This document shows positions 18,404-27,635 of a stretch of 64,000 nucleotides of DNA, piece by piece. The stretch spans positions 124,001 through 188,000 of the forward strand of contig NZ_JAGGLV010000005.1 in assembly GCF_017874735.1 (NCBI RefSeq). Reading direction: 5' to 3'. Position 1 is the stretch's first letter; every line of letters starts with the position of its first letter. The notes below the pieces were generated by a model. The model saw nothing but the letters and a program-made list of their open reading frames with translations. It was not told the origin of the DNA and ran no database searches. The stretch is from Paenibacillus silagei (GTDB taxonomy: Bacteria > Bacillota > Bacilli > Paenibacillales > Paenibacillaceae). A program made the translations under genes and the position numbers.

Positions 18404-20654
18404 TTTTGATGGCCCCTTCCTCTTTTTTGGGCTTGCGCACATCCTCGGGGTATTCAATCCGGGAATGGAATATGCCCATTACCGTCTCTTTCAGTGTCCG
18501 TGAAATAATATCCAGCTCCTTGAGCGTCAGGTCGCATTCATCGAACTGATGGTCATCCAGCCGGCTTTTGATAATTTTCTCAATCATGGTCTCGACCTGC
18601 ACCACGGTTGGCTTGCGGAGTGAACGGACTGCAGCCTCCACACTGTCCGCGATCCCGACAACCGCGGATTCCTTCGACTGCGCCTTCGGGCCGGGATAAC
18701 GGAAATCCTCCTCCGTGAAGTCCGGCTCTACACCCTTGTCCTCTGCAAGCTTCAATGCCTTATGATAAAAATAATGCAGGAACGTCGTGCCATGATGCTG
18801 CTCGGCAATATCGCGGATCGGCTTCGGCAGCTTGTATTCCTTCTGCATCTCCACCCCGTCCCGGGCGTGGGCCACAATGATCGACTTACTCAGCTTCGGC
18901 TCAATCGTATCATGCGGATTCTCCATATTGTTCTGGTTCTCTATGAAATAGAACGGCCGCTTCGTCTTGCCAATGTCATGATAATACGAGCCGACCCGGC
19001 ACAGCAGGCCATCCGCACCAATCGCTTCAGCCGCAGCCTCGGACAGATTGCCTACCATCACGCTATGGTGATAGGTTCCCGGCGTCTCTGTAAGCAGCTT
19101 GCGCAGCAGCGGATGGTTCGGGTTAGACAGCTCTACGAGCTTCAGGGCCGACAGAATGCCGAACGTTACCTCGAAGAACGGCATCAATCCGATGACCAGC
19201 ACTGCAGTAAGCAGCCCCCCGGCAAAGGAGAAGCCCAGAGCATATAACGTATTCGTCTCGTTCCATACGCCGCCGCTCAGCATGGTCAGTATGGCTACGG
19301 TCAGGCAGCCGAGCAGAGACACCATAATACCACCCTTGAGCAGCGTTGAGCGCTGTCCGGCGCGGTGCGTCGAGAAGATGGCAACATAACTCACGATTAG
19401 GGCAAAGAAGCCGAAGGTGAAATCAAATATCGTATTCTGCTGGACATTCAGCAGGATACTGGCCAGAATGCTGAACAGAATGGAACAGAAATAAGCTAAG
19501 GTCATGTCCAGCAGCATGGAGATCAGCATCGCGCCGAGAGCCACAGGTGCCAGATATCCTATATATGTCCTCACATCCGTTTGCAGGAAGGCCGTCAGCT
19601 TCATCATAACGATGGTAATGATAAAGACCAGCACCAGCATAAGCAGCTGGGAGTTATTGTATTTGAAGCCTGAGGCTCCGCCATTGTAGCGGATGAAGGT
19701 CATCAGGCCAAAGGACAGCAGTGCAGAGAGCAGCAGCAAGCCGAGCTGCGGCCAGTAATTAATCTCTTTGCTGAGCAGCCCGTTCTCATCCAGCAGCTTA
19801 TACAGCTCAGGGGTAATCTCCTGATTCTTGGCGACCAGCACATCCCCCTGCTCGATGAATACATCCGGTGTATTCTGACGGGCCTGCACCTTCGCTTCTT
19901 TGGTCGCATCCTCGTCATAGAATTTGTTGGCGGTGATCACCAGCCGTACCAGCTCCTGCACCACCTCACGGGCGGTCCGCTGACCCAGTGAACTGACACT
20001 GACCTGCTCGGCCACTTTGGCGCGCGCGCTCTGGGCGTCGGTAATCTGGTCATTCATGAGCTTCGTGACAATATCCCGGGCCACCGGCTTCATTTCGATG
20101 ATATCCTGCTGAGTCAAGCGCGGAATCTTGATATAGGTCTCTTCCGGAATGACGTAGGCCTGGTCCTTGATGACAGACTGCATTTCATTCAGCAGATGCT
20201 CGGAGTAAGTCCCGGCCTTTTGGCTGGCAGCCACAAAATTAAGGATAAAATCATTGGCCCGCCGCGGAATCTCTTCCCGGTAAATCTCCGTCTTCTCACT
20301 CTGTGAAATCGTATCATCCTGATTCAGCCCGCCGATCCGGTCCAGCAGCAGAGTTACTAGATTCTCCGCCCGGATAGGAATAATGGCATAACGGTTGGTC
20401 ACATTCTCTGCAGCAGTCTCCTGGGCCTTGAGCTTGGCGTTGGTGTCCAGGATTTGCTTGGGCGCTGTAATCTCCTTGGCACTGCGGGTTCCCTCTTTGA
20501 TATCATACCTTTTGGGCAGCAGATCAGAGGACAGGCTGAGGTAGAAAACAACCGCGAGTAACAGGAAAAGAGCATAGCGCGACACCGCGCTATACTTCCA
20601 TCCGCTGCTGCTGTATACAAATCCGCTTAATTTCGATGGTTGCTTTGAGGCCAT
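18375..20654 (-). CDS. pgpH: 7TMR-HD family phosphohydrolase (PgpH-like c-di-AMP phosphodiesterase)
   Basis: The 759-residue protein has one N-terminal transmembrane helix, a large extracytoplasmic 7TMR-HDED domain (about 50-310), seven transmembrane helices (about 310-510) and a C-terminal HD domain. That domain carries TYHHSVMVGNLSEAAAEAIG, YYHDIGKTKRP and IVAHARDGVEM. PgpH enzymes hydrolyse cyclic di-AMP; HD and ligand residues appear intact. GGGG lies about 8 nt before the ATG. Gene order phoH-pgpH-ybeY is conserved in Bacilli. Confidence 0.95.
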   Translation of the reverse strand: MASKQPSKLSGFVYSSSGWKYSAVSRYALFLLLAVVFYLSLSSDLLPKRYDIKEGTRSAKEITAPKQILDTNAKLKAQETAAENVTNRYAIIPIRAENLVTLLLDRIGGLNQDDTISQSEKTEIYREEIPRRANDFILNFVAASQKAGTYSEHLLNEMQSVIKDQAYVIPEETYIKIPRLTQQDIIEMKPVARDIVTKLMNDQITDAQSARAKVAEQVSVSSLGQRTAREVVQELVRLVITANKFYDEDATKEAKVQARQNTPDVFIEQGDVLVAKNQEITPELYKLLDENGLLSKEINYWPQLGLLLLSALLSFGLMTFIRYNGGASGFKYNNSQLLMLVLVFIITIVMMKLTAFLQTDVRTYIGYLAPVALGAMLISMLLDMTLAYFCSILFSILASILLNVQQNTIFDFTFGFFALIVSYVAIFSTHRAGQRSTLLKGGIMVSLLGCLTVAILTMLSGGVWNETNTLYALGFSFAGGLLTAVLVIGLMPFFEVTFGILSALKLVELSNPNHPLLRKLLTETPGTYHHSVMVGNLSEAAAEAIGADGLLCRVGSYYHDIGKTKRPFYFIENQNNMENPHDTIEPKLSKSIIVAHARDGVEMQKEYKLPKPIRDIAEQHHGTTFLHYFYHKALKLAEDKGVEPDFTEEDFRYPGPKAQSKESAVVGIADSVEAAVRSLRKPTVVQVETMIEKIIKSRLDDHQFDECDLTLKELDIISRTLKETVMGIFHSRIEYPEDVRKPKKEEGAIKNEPERRLEQ

Positions 20655-20671
20655 GAAGACAATCCCCTTTT

Positions 20672-21643
20672 TTATTGGAGGTTTTCGGCAGAGCGGTCAT
20701 AGGCAACGATAATTTTCTGCACAAGGGAATGACGGACAACGTCCTGCTCAGCGAAGTAGACAAAGCCAAGCTCCTCAATACCGGAAAGAATCGTTTTGGC
20801 TTCGATCAGCCCTGACTTCTTGCCGCGCGGCAAATCGATCTGGGTCACATCGCCCGTGATGACCATCTTGGAGCCGAAGCCCAGACGGGTGAGGAACATT
20901 TTCATTTGTTCGGGTGTGGTATTCTGCGCTTCATCAAGGATGATAAAAGCATCCTCCAGCGTACGTCCGCGCATATAGGCAAGCGGTGCAATCTCGATCA
21001 GCCCGCGCTCCAGCGCCTTCGCCACCTGATCAGGCCCCATAACGTCGTACAAGGCGTCGTAGAGCGGCCGCAGATACGGATCTACCTTCTCCTGCAAATC
21101 TCCCGGGAGGAAGCCCAGGTTCTCCCCGGCCTCTACAGCCGGACGCGTAAGCACAATCCGCTTGACCGAGCCTTCCTTCAGCGCCGTCACCGCGAGGACC
21201 ACAGCCAGATAGGTCTTGCCGGTGCCCGCCGGGCCGATGCCGAAGACGATATCGCGCTTTTTGATGGTGCTTACATAATGCTTCTGACCAATCGTTTTGA
21301 CACGGATCGGCTTGCCGCGGAATGTTGTCGTGATCTCGCCCTTGAACAGGTCCAGCAGCTGGTCGGCACGGAAATCCTTCGCCAGCTCCACGGCGTACTG
21401 CACATCGCGTTCGCTCAATATATAACCCCCGCGTACGAGTGACAGCAGCACGTTGAAGAGCTGGCCCAGCATGTCCACTTCCCGCTCCGTACCGCGAATC
21501 GTAATTTCGGCCTCGCGTGAATTAATAACTGCCGGAATTTCTTTCTCGATGATTTTCAGGAATCCATCCTGCGGGCCGAACAGGGATTGCGCTTCTCCCG
21601 CATTGTGCAAAGATATTTGAATGCTTGCAGTCTGTTCTGACAA
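20672..21643 (-). CDS. phoH: PhoH-family ATPase
   Basis: The 323-residue protein has an N-terminal small domain and a PhoH ATPase domain. Walker A is GPAGTGKTYLAVV and Walker B is AFIILDEAQNTTPEQ; TRPAVEAGENLGFLPGDL is the family signature. The TTG start follows GAGG. PhoH/PhoL proteins are RNA-associated NTPases linked to YbeY, consistent with the nearby ybeY. It lies between yqfD and pgpH. Confidence 0.95.
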   Translation of the reverse strand: MSEQTASIQISLHNAGEAQSLFGPQDGFLKIIEKEIPAVINSREAEITIRGTEREVDMLGQLFNVLLSLVRGGYILSERDVQYAVELAKDFRADQLLDLFKGEITTTFRGKPIRVKTIGQKHYVSTIKKRDIVFGIGPAGTGKTYLAVVLAVTALKEGSVKRIVLTRPAVEAGENLGFLPGDLQEKVDPYLRPLYDALYDVMGPDQVAKALERGLIEIAPLAYMRGRTLEDAFIILDEAQNTTPEQMKMFLTRLGFGSKMVITGDVTQIDLPRGKKSGLIEAKTILSGIEELGFVYFAEQDVVRHSLVQKIIVAYDRSAENLQ

Positions 21644-21658
21644 GTAGCCTCATTCTCC

Positions 21659-22840
21659 TCAATTGTTTACTATCGGAAGCTCTTCCGCGATTCTCTCTTC
21701 CACCTCAAACAGCACTTTCATATAAACTTTACCATTCTCTTTCTTCTCATGCAAAATTTTTTGACTTTTGATGACGCTATCAGCGCCGTAACGCGCGAAA
21801 ATATCGCTCTTGGCCCGCGTCAGCCCTTCTGCACGCGCAGCCTCCGAAGTAAGCGCTTCAGTGGTGTATTTAATCTCCAGTTCCTTCTCGGTCATCAAGC
21901 CCAGAGGCAGCTGAAAAGAGCGCCACGACAGCATGTCCGGCTCTGAAAGCGTACGTGACTTCGCAAACCCGGAGTCCCCGTAGCCCCACAGCTGAATCGC
22001 CCATTTGCCAAGAACGAGATAGGTGCGGTCCTTGCGTTCTCCTGTATATGCACTGCCCGTTCTTTTGAGCGGTACCTCCAGATTATATTCATGCCATACA
22101 AGGCCTTTAACCATGCCTTTGGCGACAACGAACTCTGTATTCTCCTCGTCACCCAGCGCACCTGAGATGAGGATGTCCCCTTTTTTAACCCGCGAATTCC
22201 GGCTGACCACCGGTCTGCCCTGCTCCGCATAGATTTCGGTCACCACCGCATCGGTCCGGCTGATGAGATGGCGCTGGCTGAGCAGCGGTTTGTTATCCGG
22301 GCGGTCAGCTTCGACGACCTGTATAGTAATGCTCGTCCCGTTCCGGTGGAACCCGGCCCAAGTTAAGCCCGGAACCAGGGTGGTCAGCTCCCGGGACAGC
22401 TCGTCCGACTCCTGCATGCGCCAAATCCACTGAAACGGATAGACGCCCTCCTTGCGTGCGGCTTCCAGGATGTCCTCGGTCGGAATGCGAGTATTCCCTT
22501 CCACCTTGACGCTCCAGATCATCGAGGAGAGCAGCAGCAGGCCTACACCAAAGATCAGTATACCTGCGGCAAAAAACTTCCGTCTCCACAAGCGCGCGAG
22601 GCGAAACGGAAGTCCGTGCCTGGCAGTAACATGCATACGGCAGCCTGTCTTTTTGAGGAGCGGGCGAAGCCGGAAAAAGTCATCCAGCAGCAGATTCAAA
22701 GAAGCGCCGTCCCCGGCAGGCCTCACATCCCAGATGATGATGCCCGCTCCAGTTACAGCATTAATGAATTTCTCCACCTGCGGTCCGCTCACATGCAGTG
22801 TAACGAACCCCCGCAGTGATGACAGAGGCGGTTCTTTCAT
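21659..22840 (-). CDS. yqfD: Sporulation protein YqfD
   Basis: The 393-residue protein has a cytoplasmic N-terminal domain, one transmembrane segment at about 90-110 (FFAAGILIFGVGLLLLSSMI) and a large extracytoplasmic C-terminal domain starting WSVKVEGNTRIPTEDILEAA. This is the family architecture; YqfD is a mother-cell sporulation protein of unclear mechanism. Its ATG overlaps the yqfC stop (ATGA). Confidence 0.92.
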   Translation of the reverse strand: MKEPPLSSLRGFVTLHVSGPQVEKFINAVTGAGIIIWDVRPAGDGASLNLLLDDFFRLRPLLKKTGCRMHVTARHGLPFRLARLWRRKFFAAGILIFGVGLLLLSSMIWSVKVEGNTRIPTEDILEAARKEGVYPFQWIWRMQESDELSRELTTLVPGLTWAGFHRNGTSITIQVVEADRPDNKPLLSQRHLISRTDAVVTEIYAEQGRPVVSRNSRVKKGDILISGALGDEENTEFVVAKGMVKGLVWHEYNLEVPLKRTGSAYTGERKDRTYLVLGKWAIQLWGYGDSGFAKSRTLSEPDMLSWRSFQLPLGLMTEKELEIKYTTEALTSEAARAEGLTRAKSDIFARYGADSVIKSQKILHEKKENGKVYMKVLFEVEERIAEELPIVNN

Positions 22841-23130
22841 GGATTCTCCCCACTTTCCTTATATCTGATTTCACCGATTACTCCAATGACGGCAAGCTCC
22901 TGGCCCAGAATATTGCGGATGACCAGTCCTTCACCGGAAATCTCCAGCACCCCTTGGGTTAATGCCAGCCTGAGCTGCTCCGAAGAGAAGTGCAGCACGC
23001 CGCGGTGGTTCTCAATATACAGCTCCTTATTGCCGATCAGGGTGATCCGGGGCATCTCCTGCAGCACATCCTGCGGAAGATCCAGTATCCCGTTTGTCCA
23101 TCCCCGCAGCCTGCGGCCGATACGGGTCAT
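22837..23130 (-). CDS. yqfC: Sporulation protein YqfC
   Basis: The 97-residue protein starts MTRIGRRLRGWTNGILDLPQ and contains the YabP/YqfC-domain strings PRITLIGNKELYIENHRGV and TQGVLEISGEGLVIRN. AAGGGGGAG lies about 10 nt upstream. YqfC is transcribed with yqfD during sporulation in Bacillus. The long in-frame region upstream would run through the preceding operon terminator, so it is not coding. Confidence 0.92.
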   Translation of the reverse strand: MTRIGRRLRGWTNGILDLPQDVLQEMPRITLIGNKELYIENHRGVLHFSSEQLRLALTQGVLEISGEGLVIRNILGQELAVIGVIGEIRYKESGENP

Positions 23131-23225
23131 AAGTAGACGCTCCCCCTTCCTGCCTTCTGTACACCTTATGCGGCGGGGCGGCCGTTTATGAGAAGAACTC
23201 ACACCCTTCTGCCAGGGAAAACAGC

Positions 23226-23270
23226 AAAAAAGCCTGAATCCATTCCTTAACCGGAAGGGATTCAGGCTTA
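23226..23270 (-). terminator. Intrinsic terminator of the NfeD-floA operon
   Basis: On the minus strand AAGCCTGAATCC pairs with GGATTCAGGCTT and is followed by TTTTG. It separates the floA operon from yqfC-yqfD. Confidence 0.88.
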
Positions 23271-23311
23271 TGTGCAGTATTACATGTTGCTCGGGAGGCG
23301 GAGGCAAGGTC

Positions 23312-23908
23312 TTAGCGCCGCGTGGAATGCGGCTGGCGGGCGCGGGGCGGACCCAGCACCTCCGCCCATACCAGACCGCTGCGCAGCGTGTCAGGGTCGC
23401 CTGTGAGCGGATGGACAGCATATGCCGGCGATGCTGCATCTGCGTCCTCCCCGCCTGCGTCGGAGCCCGCAGACGGGACCGCAGCCGCCATTCCGTCGAA
23501 GGCAGCCTTCAGCTTCTCCAGCTCTTGCTGCATGCGTTCTGTGCGGGCCTCCACGCTGTCCAGGTCATCGGCCTGTTCCAGAGACACACCTTCGCCTGTC
23601 TCATCACCGGGAGCCGGCTGCCCAGCCTCAGCCCATGCTGGCGAAGGCGGGGCCTCCTGAGCATCCGGCGGCGGGGCAGGCTGGTTTGGGGCCGTCCTTG
23701 TCCCGGCAGGCGCCGGAAATCCGCTGCCTCGCTGTTCAACGTGTCCGGCCTTCCGGCGGCGGGGCAGCGGATTGCCGATATCTCTTCCGCCACCGCCAAA
23801 GGTAGGCATCCCCCCGCGCGGGGCCTGTTTGTCTTTGCCCTTCTGTTTGTTCAGATTGGTGATGATCGCTATGGCCGCCAGCACCAGGAAATAGATCACG
23901 CCGCTCAT
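23312..23908 (-). CDS. Hypothetical single-pass membrane protein downstream of floA
   Basis: The protein is about 198 residues from the ATG of MSGVIYFLVLAAIAII; a GTG three codons upstream has too short a ribosome-site spacing. It has one N-terminal transmembrane helix, then a basic Gly/Pro-rich linker, an Ala/Pro-rich acidic stretch and a short coiled-coil-like segment (VEARTERMQQELEKLKAAF). I do not recognise a family. It begins 15 bp after floA and ends just before the terminator, the slot occupied by yqfB in Bacillus subtilis. Confidence 0.7.
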   Translation of the reverse strand: MSGVIYFLVLAAIAIITNLNKQKGKDKQAPRGGMPTFGGGGRDIGNPLPRRRKAGHVEQRGSGFPAPAGTRTAPNQPAPPPDAQEAPPSPAWAEAGQPAPGDETGEGVSLEQADDLDSVEARTERMQQELEKLKAAFDGMAAAVPSAGSDAGGEDADAASPAYAVHPLTGDPDTLRSGLVWAEVLGPPRARQPHSTRR

Positions 23909-23923
23909 GGGGCTCACATCCCT

Positions 23924-24925
23924 TTATTTGTGGGGCGGACGGCTGCTGTCGTCCCCATCGTTTAGTTTGCCGAGGGAACCGCGCATCTGCGTATCTGCCT
24001 CGATGTTTTTAAGATTCATATAATCCATCACACCAAGCTTGCCGGAGCGCAGGGCTTCGGCCATCGCCAGCGGAACCTGAGATTCAGATTCAACGACCAG
24101 CGCCTTCATCTCAACCACGCGGGCCTTCATCTCCTGCTCATGGGCAACCGCCATGGCCCGGCGTTCTTCAGCCTTCGCCTGGGCGATGCGCTTATCCGCT
24201 TCCGCCTGCTCGGTCTGCAGGTACGCACCAATGTTCTTGCCTACATCCACATCCGCAATATCAATGGACAGAATTTCAAAGGCAGTCCCTGAGTCCAGAC
24301 CCTTGGATAATACGGTCCGGGAGATGGAATCCGGATTCTCAAGCACATCCTTATGCGAATTACTGGAGCCGACTGTGGTTACAATCCCCTCGCCGACACG
24401 GGCAATAATCGTCTCTTCGCCCGCACCCCCGACCAGCCGGTCGATATTGGCCCGCACCGTTACCCGTGCCTTGACCTTGACTTCAATCCCGTTCTTGGCT
24501 ACAGCCGCAACAATCGGCGTCTCAATGACACGCGGGTTAACGCTCATCTGAACCGCCAGCAGCACATCGCGTCCGGCCAGATCGATGGCGGCGGCACGTG
24601 TGAATTCCAGCGGAATATCCGCTCTCTGGGCGGCAATCAGCGCGTTCACTACCCGGTCCACATTCCCTCCGGCCAGATAATGGCTCTCCAGCTGATTGAT
24701 ATTCAGCCCCAGCCCGGCCTTGGTCGCCTTAATGAGCGGGTTGACAATCCGGCTCGGCGTTACCCGGCGCAGACGCATCGCTACCAGCGTGATAATGCTG
24801 ATTTTGACCCCGGAGGCCCAGGCAGATACCCACAGCATTACCGGGAAGAAGCTGAAGAAGACGCTTAGTACAATAATCACGGCTACCGCGATCAGCAAAA
24901 AAGTAATCATAGATGCTTCTAACAT
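23924..24925 (-). CDS. floA: Flotillin-like protein FloA
   Basis: The 333-residue protein starts [16 protein letters not shown] (GGAGG 11 nt upstream), with one N-terminal membrane segment followed by the conserved [21 protein letters not shown]. The SPFH region contains [27 protein letters not shown] coiled coil near 230-270. FloA organises functional membrane microdomains. An in-frame ATG 11 codons upstream lacks a ribosome site. It lies 36 bp downstream of the NfeD-type gene, as in the Bacillus yqeZ-floA operon. Confidence 0.95.
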   Translation of the reverse strand: MLEASMITFLLIAVAVIIVLSVFFSFFPVMLWVSAWASGVKISIITLVAMRLRRVTPSRIVNPLIKATKAGLGLNINQLESHYLAGGNVDRVVNALIAAQRADIPLEFTRAAAIDLAGRDVLLAVQMSVNPRVIETPIVAAVAKNGIEVKVKARVTVRANIDRLVGGAGEETIIARVGEGIVTTVGSSNSHKDVLENPDSISRTVLSKGLDSGTAFEILSIDIADVDVGKNIGAYLQTEQAEADKRIAQAKAEERRAMAVAHEQEMKARVVEMKALVVESESQVPLAMAEALRSGKLGVMDYMNLKNIEADTQMRGSLGKLNDGDDSSRPPHK

Positions 24926-24961
24926 ACGCTTACCTACCTCCGATATTTTGATAGACAAAAA

Positions 24962-26344
24962 TTATTTCGCAGCTTCCTTCACTACCACACGGCCGCCCTC
25001 AACCTTCACCACGGACACGGCCGTCTGCGCCTCGATGAACCCGCCTTCTGTCACCACATCTATCCGTTCGCCGCCAAAGGTGGCGGTTCCGGCCGGACGC
25101 AGCGGGGTAACACTGATGCCGGAGGCCCCGATCAGACGCAGCTTCTCCGGGACAGGCACGAATCCCTTCTCTCTGGTAAGGCTATCCTGAAGGATGAACC
25201 GGTTCCAGATGCCCCGCTCCTTGAAGACTACGGCTACAATCACGATGACCACCGCTGCTGCGGAAAAAGCAATGCCCAGGCTGAACAGCGCATGTGTAAA
25301 GCTGTAAGCAGCCCTTACAACACCCGCTACCAGACTGATGGACCCGAGGATTCCCAGAATACCGAAGCTCGGCACGAACAGCTCCAGAATCAGCATCACC
25401 AGTCCCAGAATGAACAGCAGCAGCGTCTCCGCCCCGGCGAAGCCGGCCACATAGTTGCCGAAGAAGTAGAGGGCAAATGCCAACGTACCGACAATTCCGG
25501 GCACTCCAAAGCCGGGCACCAGCAGCTCGATGAACACACCGGCGATGCCCACAAAGAGCAGAATCGTCATGACTACCGGATGAGTCAGAAATTGCGACAT
25601 TTTCTCCGCACCGGTATGCTCAACGCGAAAAATGTCGTCTGTCGAGTAGCCCAGCCAGGTAATCGCCTCCTGCTCTGTTCCAGCAATCCGGTCGGCGTAA
25701 CCAGCCTGAAGTGCTTCATTGCTGCTCAGAGCGATAATCTCGCCCGCTTGCTTGTTCACGCCCAGCTCCGGGCGGTTAACTACCAGATGGACATCCATCA
25801 TGCCGGCCGCCACTTCAGGATCACGCCCGTTCAGCGAGGCAGCCCCGATCATTTTGGATTTCCAATAGGATACCATCTTGGAGTCTTCCACGCTCTTCCC
25901 GTTCATGTCCACCAGCGAAGCGGCTCCGATCATGCTGCCCGGCTTCATGATAATGGCGTCCGCGCTCAGCGCGATGTAGCTGCCTGCGGAAGCGGCATTG
26001 CCTTTGATATAGGCTACTACCGGAATCTTGCTGTCTCTGACCAGGGTGCCGATTCGTTCGGCGGAATCCACCCGTCCTCCAGGTGTATCGATCTCCAGAA
26101 CAATCAGAACTGCGCCGTAATTCGCCGCTTCCTGAAAGCCCCGTTCCAGAAAGCTCTGCAGACCCCGCTCAATCTCCTGATCCACCGGAATAATGAAGAC
26201 GGGTCCGTTGACCACTGTACCTGAGGCTGCTCCCGGTGCGCGGACCGCTTCATTATCCGCCTGAACCGTCCCCGCCAATGGCAGGAACAGAAGAACCATT
26301 AAGGCCGCGATACAGGAAAATATGATGGTGCGTAACTTATTCAA
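24962..26344 (-). CDS. NfeD family protein with ClpP-like serine protease domain (YqeZ-like)
   Basis: The TTG start (AAGGGGGG 7 nt upstream) gives 460 residues with a signal-like N-terminus. A ClpP-class protease domain spans about residues 45-230, with the nucleophile in GNAASAGSYIALSADA. Four or more transmembrane helices follow (about 240-380), then a C-terminal NfeD OB-fold (GFVPVPEKLRLIG onward). Long NfeD proteins work with flotillin-type proteins; the adjacent floA supports that link. Confidence 0.92.
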   Translation of the reverse strand: MNKLRTIIFSCIAALMVLLFLPLAGTVQADNEAVRAPGAASGTVVNGPVFIIPVDQEIERGLQSFLERGFQEAANYGAVLIVLEIDTPGGRVDSAERIGTLVRDSKIPVVAYIKGNAASAGSYIALSADAIIMKPGSMIGAASLVDMNGKSVEDSKMVSYWKSKMIGAASLNGRDPEVAAGMMDVHLVVNRPELGVNKQAGEIIALSSNEALQAGYADRIAGTEQEAITWLGYSTDDIFRVEHTGAEKMSQFLTHPVVMTILLFVGIAGVFIELLVPGFGVPGIVGTLAFALYFFGNYVAGFAGAETLLLFILGLVMLILELFVPSFGILGILGSISLVAGVVRAAYSFTHALFSLGIAFSAAAVVIVIVAVVFKERGIWNRFILQDSLTREKGFVPVPEKLRLIGASGISVTPLRPAGTATFGGERIDVVTEGGFIEAQTAVSVVKVEGGRVVVKEAAK

Positions 26345-26420
26345 GCCTGCGCCCCCCTTTTGTACGTGAACCATTTGCATTCTCAGCTTATCATTTTATG
26401 TAAGTCTGCATATAATTCTT

Positions 26421-26448
26421 AGTATACCTTATACGCAGGTCTATCCAA
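26421..26448 (-). promoter_or_regulatory. Probable SigA-type promoter of the NfeD-floA operon
   Basis: TTGGAT (26448-26443) and TATACT (26426-26421) lie 16 bp apart on the minus strand. In Bacillus subtilis this operon is SigW-dependent; I see no clear SigW-type pair here. Confidence 0.55.
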
Positions 26449-26461
26449 AAAGCTCCACATA

Positions 26462-26490
26462 ATGAAAAACACCCCTTATAAAAGGGGTGC
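26462..26490 (-). terminator. Intrinsic terminator after yqeY
   Basis: CACCCCTT and AAGGGGTG form a tight hairpin followed on the minus strand by TTTTTCATT. Confidence 0.9.
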
Positions 26491-26500
26491 TAGCGTTATA

Positions 26501-26944
26501 TTATTGCAGAAACTGTTGAACCGCCTGGTTCACAAGTTTACCATCGGCGCGACCTTTGACCTTAGGCATCAGTGCGCTCATCACCTTACCCATTTCACTT
26601 TTCGAAGAAGCACCGGTTTCCTGGATGGTCTGTTGTACAATTACTTTAATTTCTTCTTCGGTAAGCTGCTCGGGAAGATATTTAATGATAATCTCGATTT
26701 CTGCCTTAGTACTCGCGGCAAGCTCATCGCGACCCGCTGCTTCAAATTCTTGGAGGGCATCTTTGCGCTGTTTGATCTCACGACTAAGGATATCAAGCAC
26801 TTCGTTGTCGTCTAATGTTCTCTTCAAATCTATTTCAAGATACTTTATTGTAGAACGAACCATTCGAATGGTGGAGAGTGTGAACTTGTCCTTACTCTTC
26901 ATCGCTTGCTTCATATCTTCGTTTAATCGTTCGCTAAGATTCAT
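26501..26944 (-). CDS. yqeY: GatB/YqeY domain-containing protein
   Basis: The 147-residue protein starts MNLSERLNEDMKQAMKSKDK and contains STIRMVRSTIKYLEIDL. It matches the YqeY family, a helical domain also found at the C-terminus of GatB. It may bind tRNA, but its role is not established. It follows rpsU by 15 bp, the conserved rpsU-yqeY order. Confidence 0.95.
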   Translation of the reverse strand: MNLSERLNEDMKQAMKSKDKFTLSTIRMVRSTIKYLEIDLKRTLDDNEVLDILSREIKQRKDALQEFEAAGRDELAASTKAEIEIIIKYLPEQLTEEEIKVIVQQTIQETGASSKSEMGKVMSALMPKVKGRADGKLVNQAVQQFLQ

Positions 26945-26959
26945 GCGTGGGTAATCCTC

Positions 26960-27133
26960 CTAAAACTTTCTCTTACGAGCAGCCTCAGACTTCTTCTTGC
27001 GCTTTACGCTTGGCTTCTCATAATGCTTGCGTTTCTTCACCTCAGCCAAGACACCATCCTTAGCAATGGAACGTTTAAAGCGACGAAGTGCAGCATCAAT
27101 TGTCTCGTTTTTGCGAACTTTCGTTTCAGACAC
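26960..27133 (-). CDS. rpsU: 30S ribosomal protein S21
   Basis: The GTG start has GGAGGG 7 nt upstream and gives the normal 57-residue S21: [20 protein letters not shown], then a very basic tail. An upstream in-frame start would add 21 non-conserved residues. S21 is a small-subunit protein contacting the mRNA exit region. Confidence 0.97.
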   Translation of the reverse strand: MSETKVRKNETIDAALRRFKRSIAKDGVLAEVKKRKHYEKPSVKRKKKSEAARKRKF

Positions 27134-27275
27134 CAGTTTTCCCTCCCTCCGACCAGACCGTCCAAGAGCATAACAACACGGTTCATCACCTTTCATTATA
27201 GGTCAAACCTAAATAAGGTGTCAACCTTCGCGTTATTCTTTTTTTAGCCGGGCTGTACATAGTTGCATTGCTTAC

Positions 27276-27635
27276 TTAGGCATGAGAACTGGAGTTCCCC
27301 GTAAGGGCACCAAGCTTGGCTCCACCCAGCAGATGATAATGCAGATGCGGCACTGCCATCCCGCTGTCCGGACCGCAATTATTAATCAGCCGGTAGCCGG
27401 TATCGGCAATTCCGAGCTCTGCGGCAAGCTGCTGTGCTACGGCATGAATCTCGCCAATCAGCGGCAGATCCTCAGGCGTAACCTCGTTCATAGAAGCGAT
27501 GTATTTCTTCGGGATAATCAGCACATGCACAGGGGCGGCAGGCTCAATATCGTGGAACGCCAGAATCCGCTCATTCTCGAACACCTTTTTGGACGGGATT
27601 ACACCTTCGATAATTTTGCTGAATACAGTTTCCAT
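27276..27635 (-). CDS. Histidine triad (HIT) family protein
   Basis: The 119-residue protein starts METVFSKIIEGVIPSKKVFE, with GGAGGAAG about 9 nt upstream. The histidine triad is PHLHYHLLGG near the C-terminus. This is an HINT-type purine nucleoside phosphoramidase; the physiological substrate is unknown. In-frame sequence upstream of the ATG shows no family resemblance. Confidence 0.94.
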   Translation of the reverse strand: METVFSKIIEGVIPSKKVFENERILAFHDIEPAAPVHVLIIPKKYIASMNEVTPEDLPLIGEIHAVAQQLAAELGIADTGYRLINNCGPDSGMAVPHLHYHLLGGAKLGALTGNSSSHA

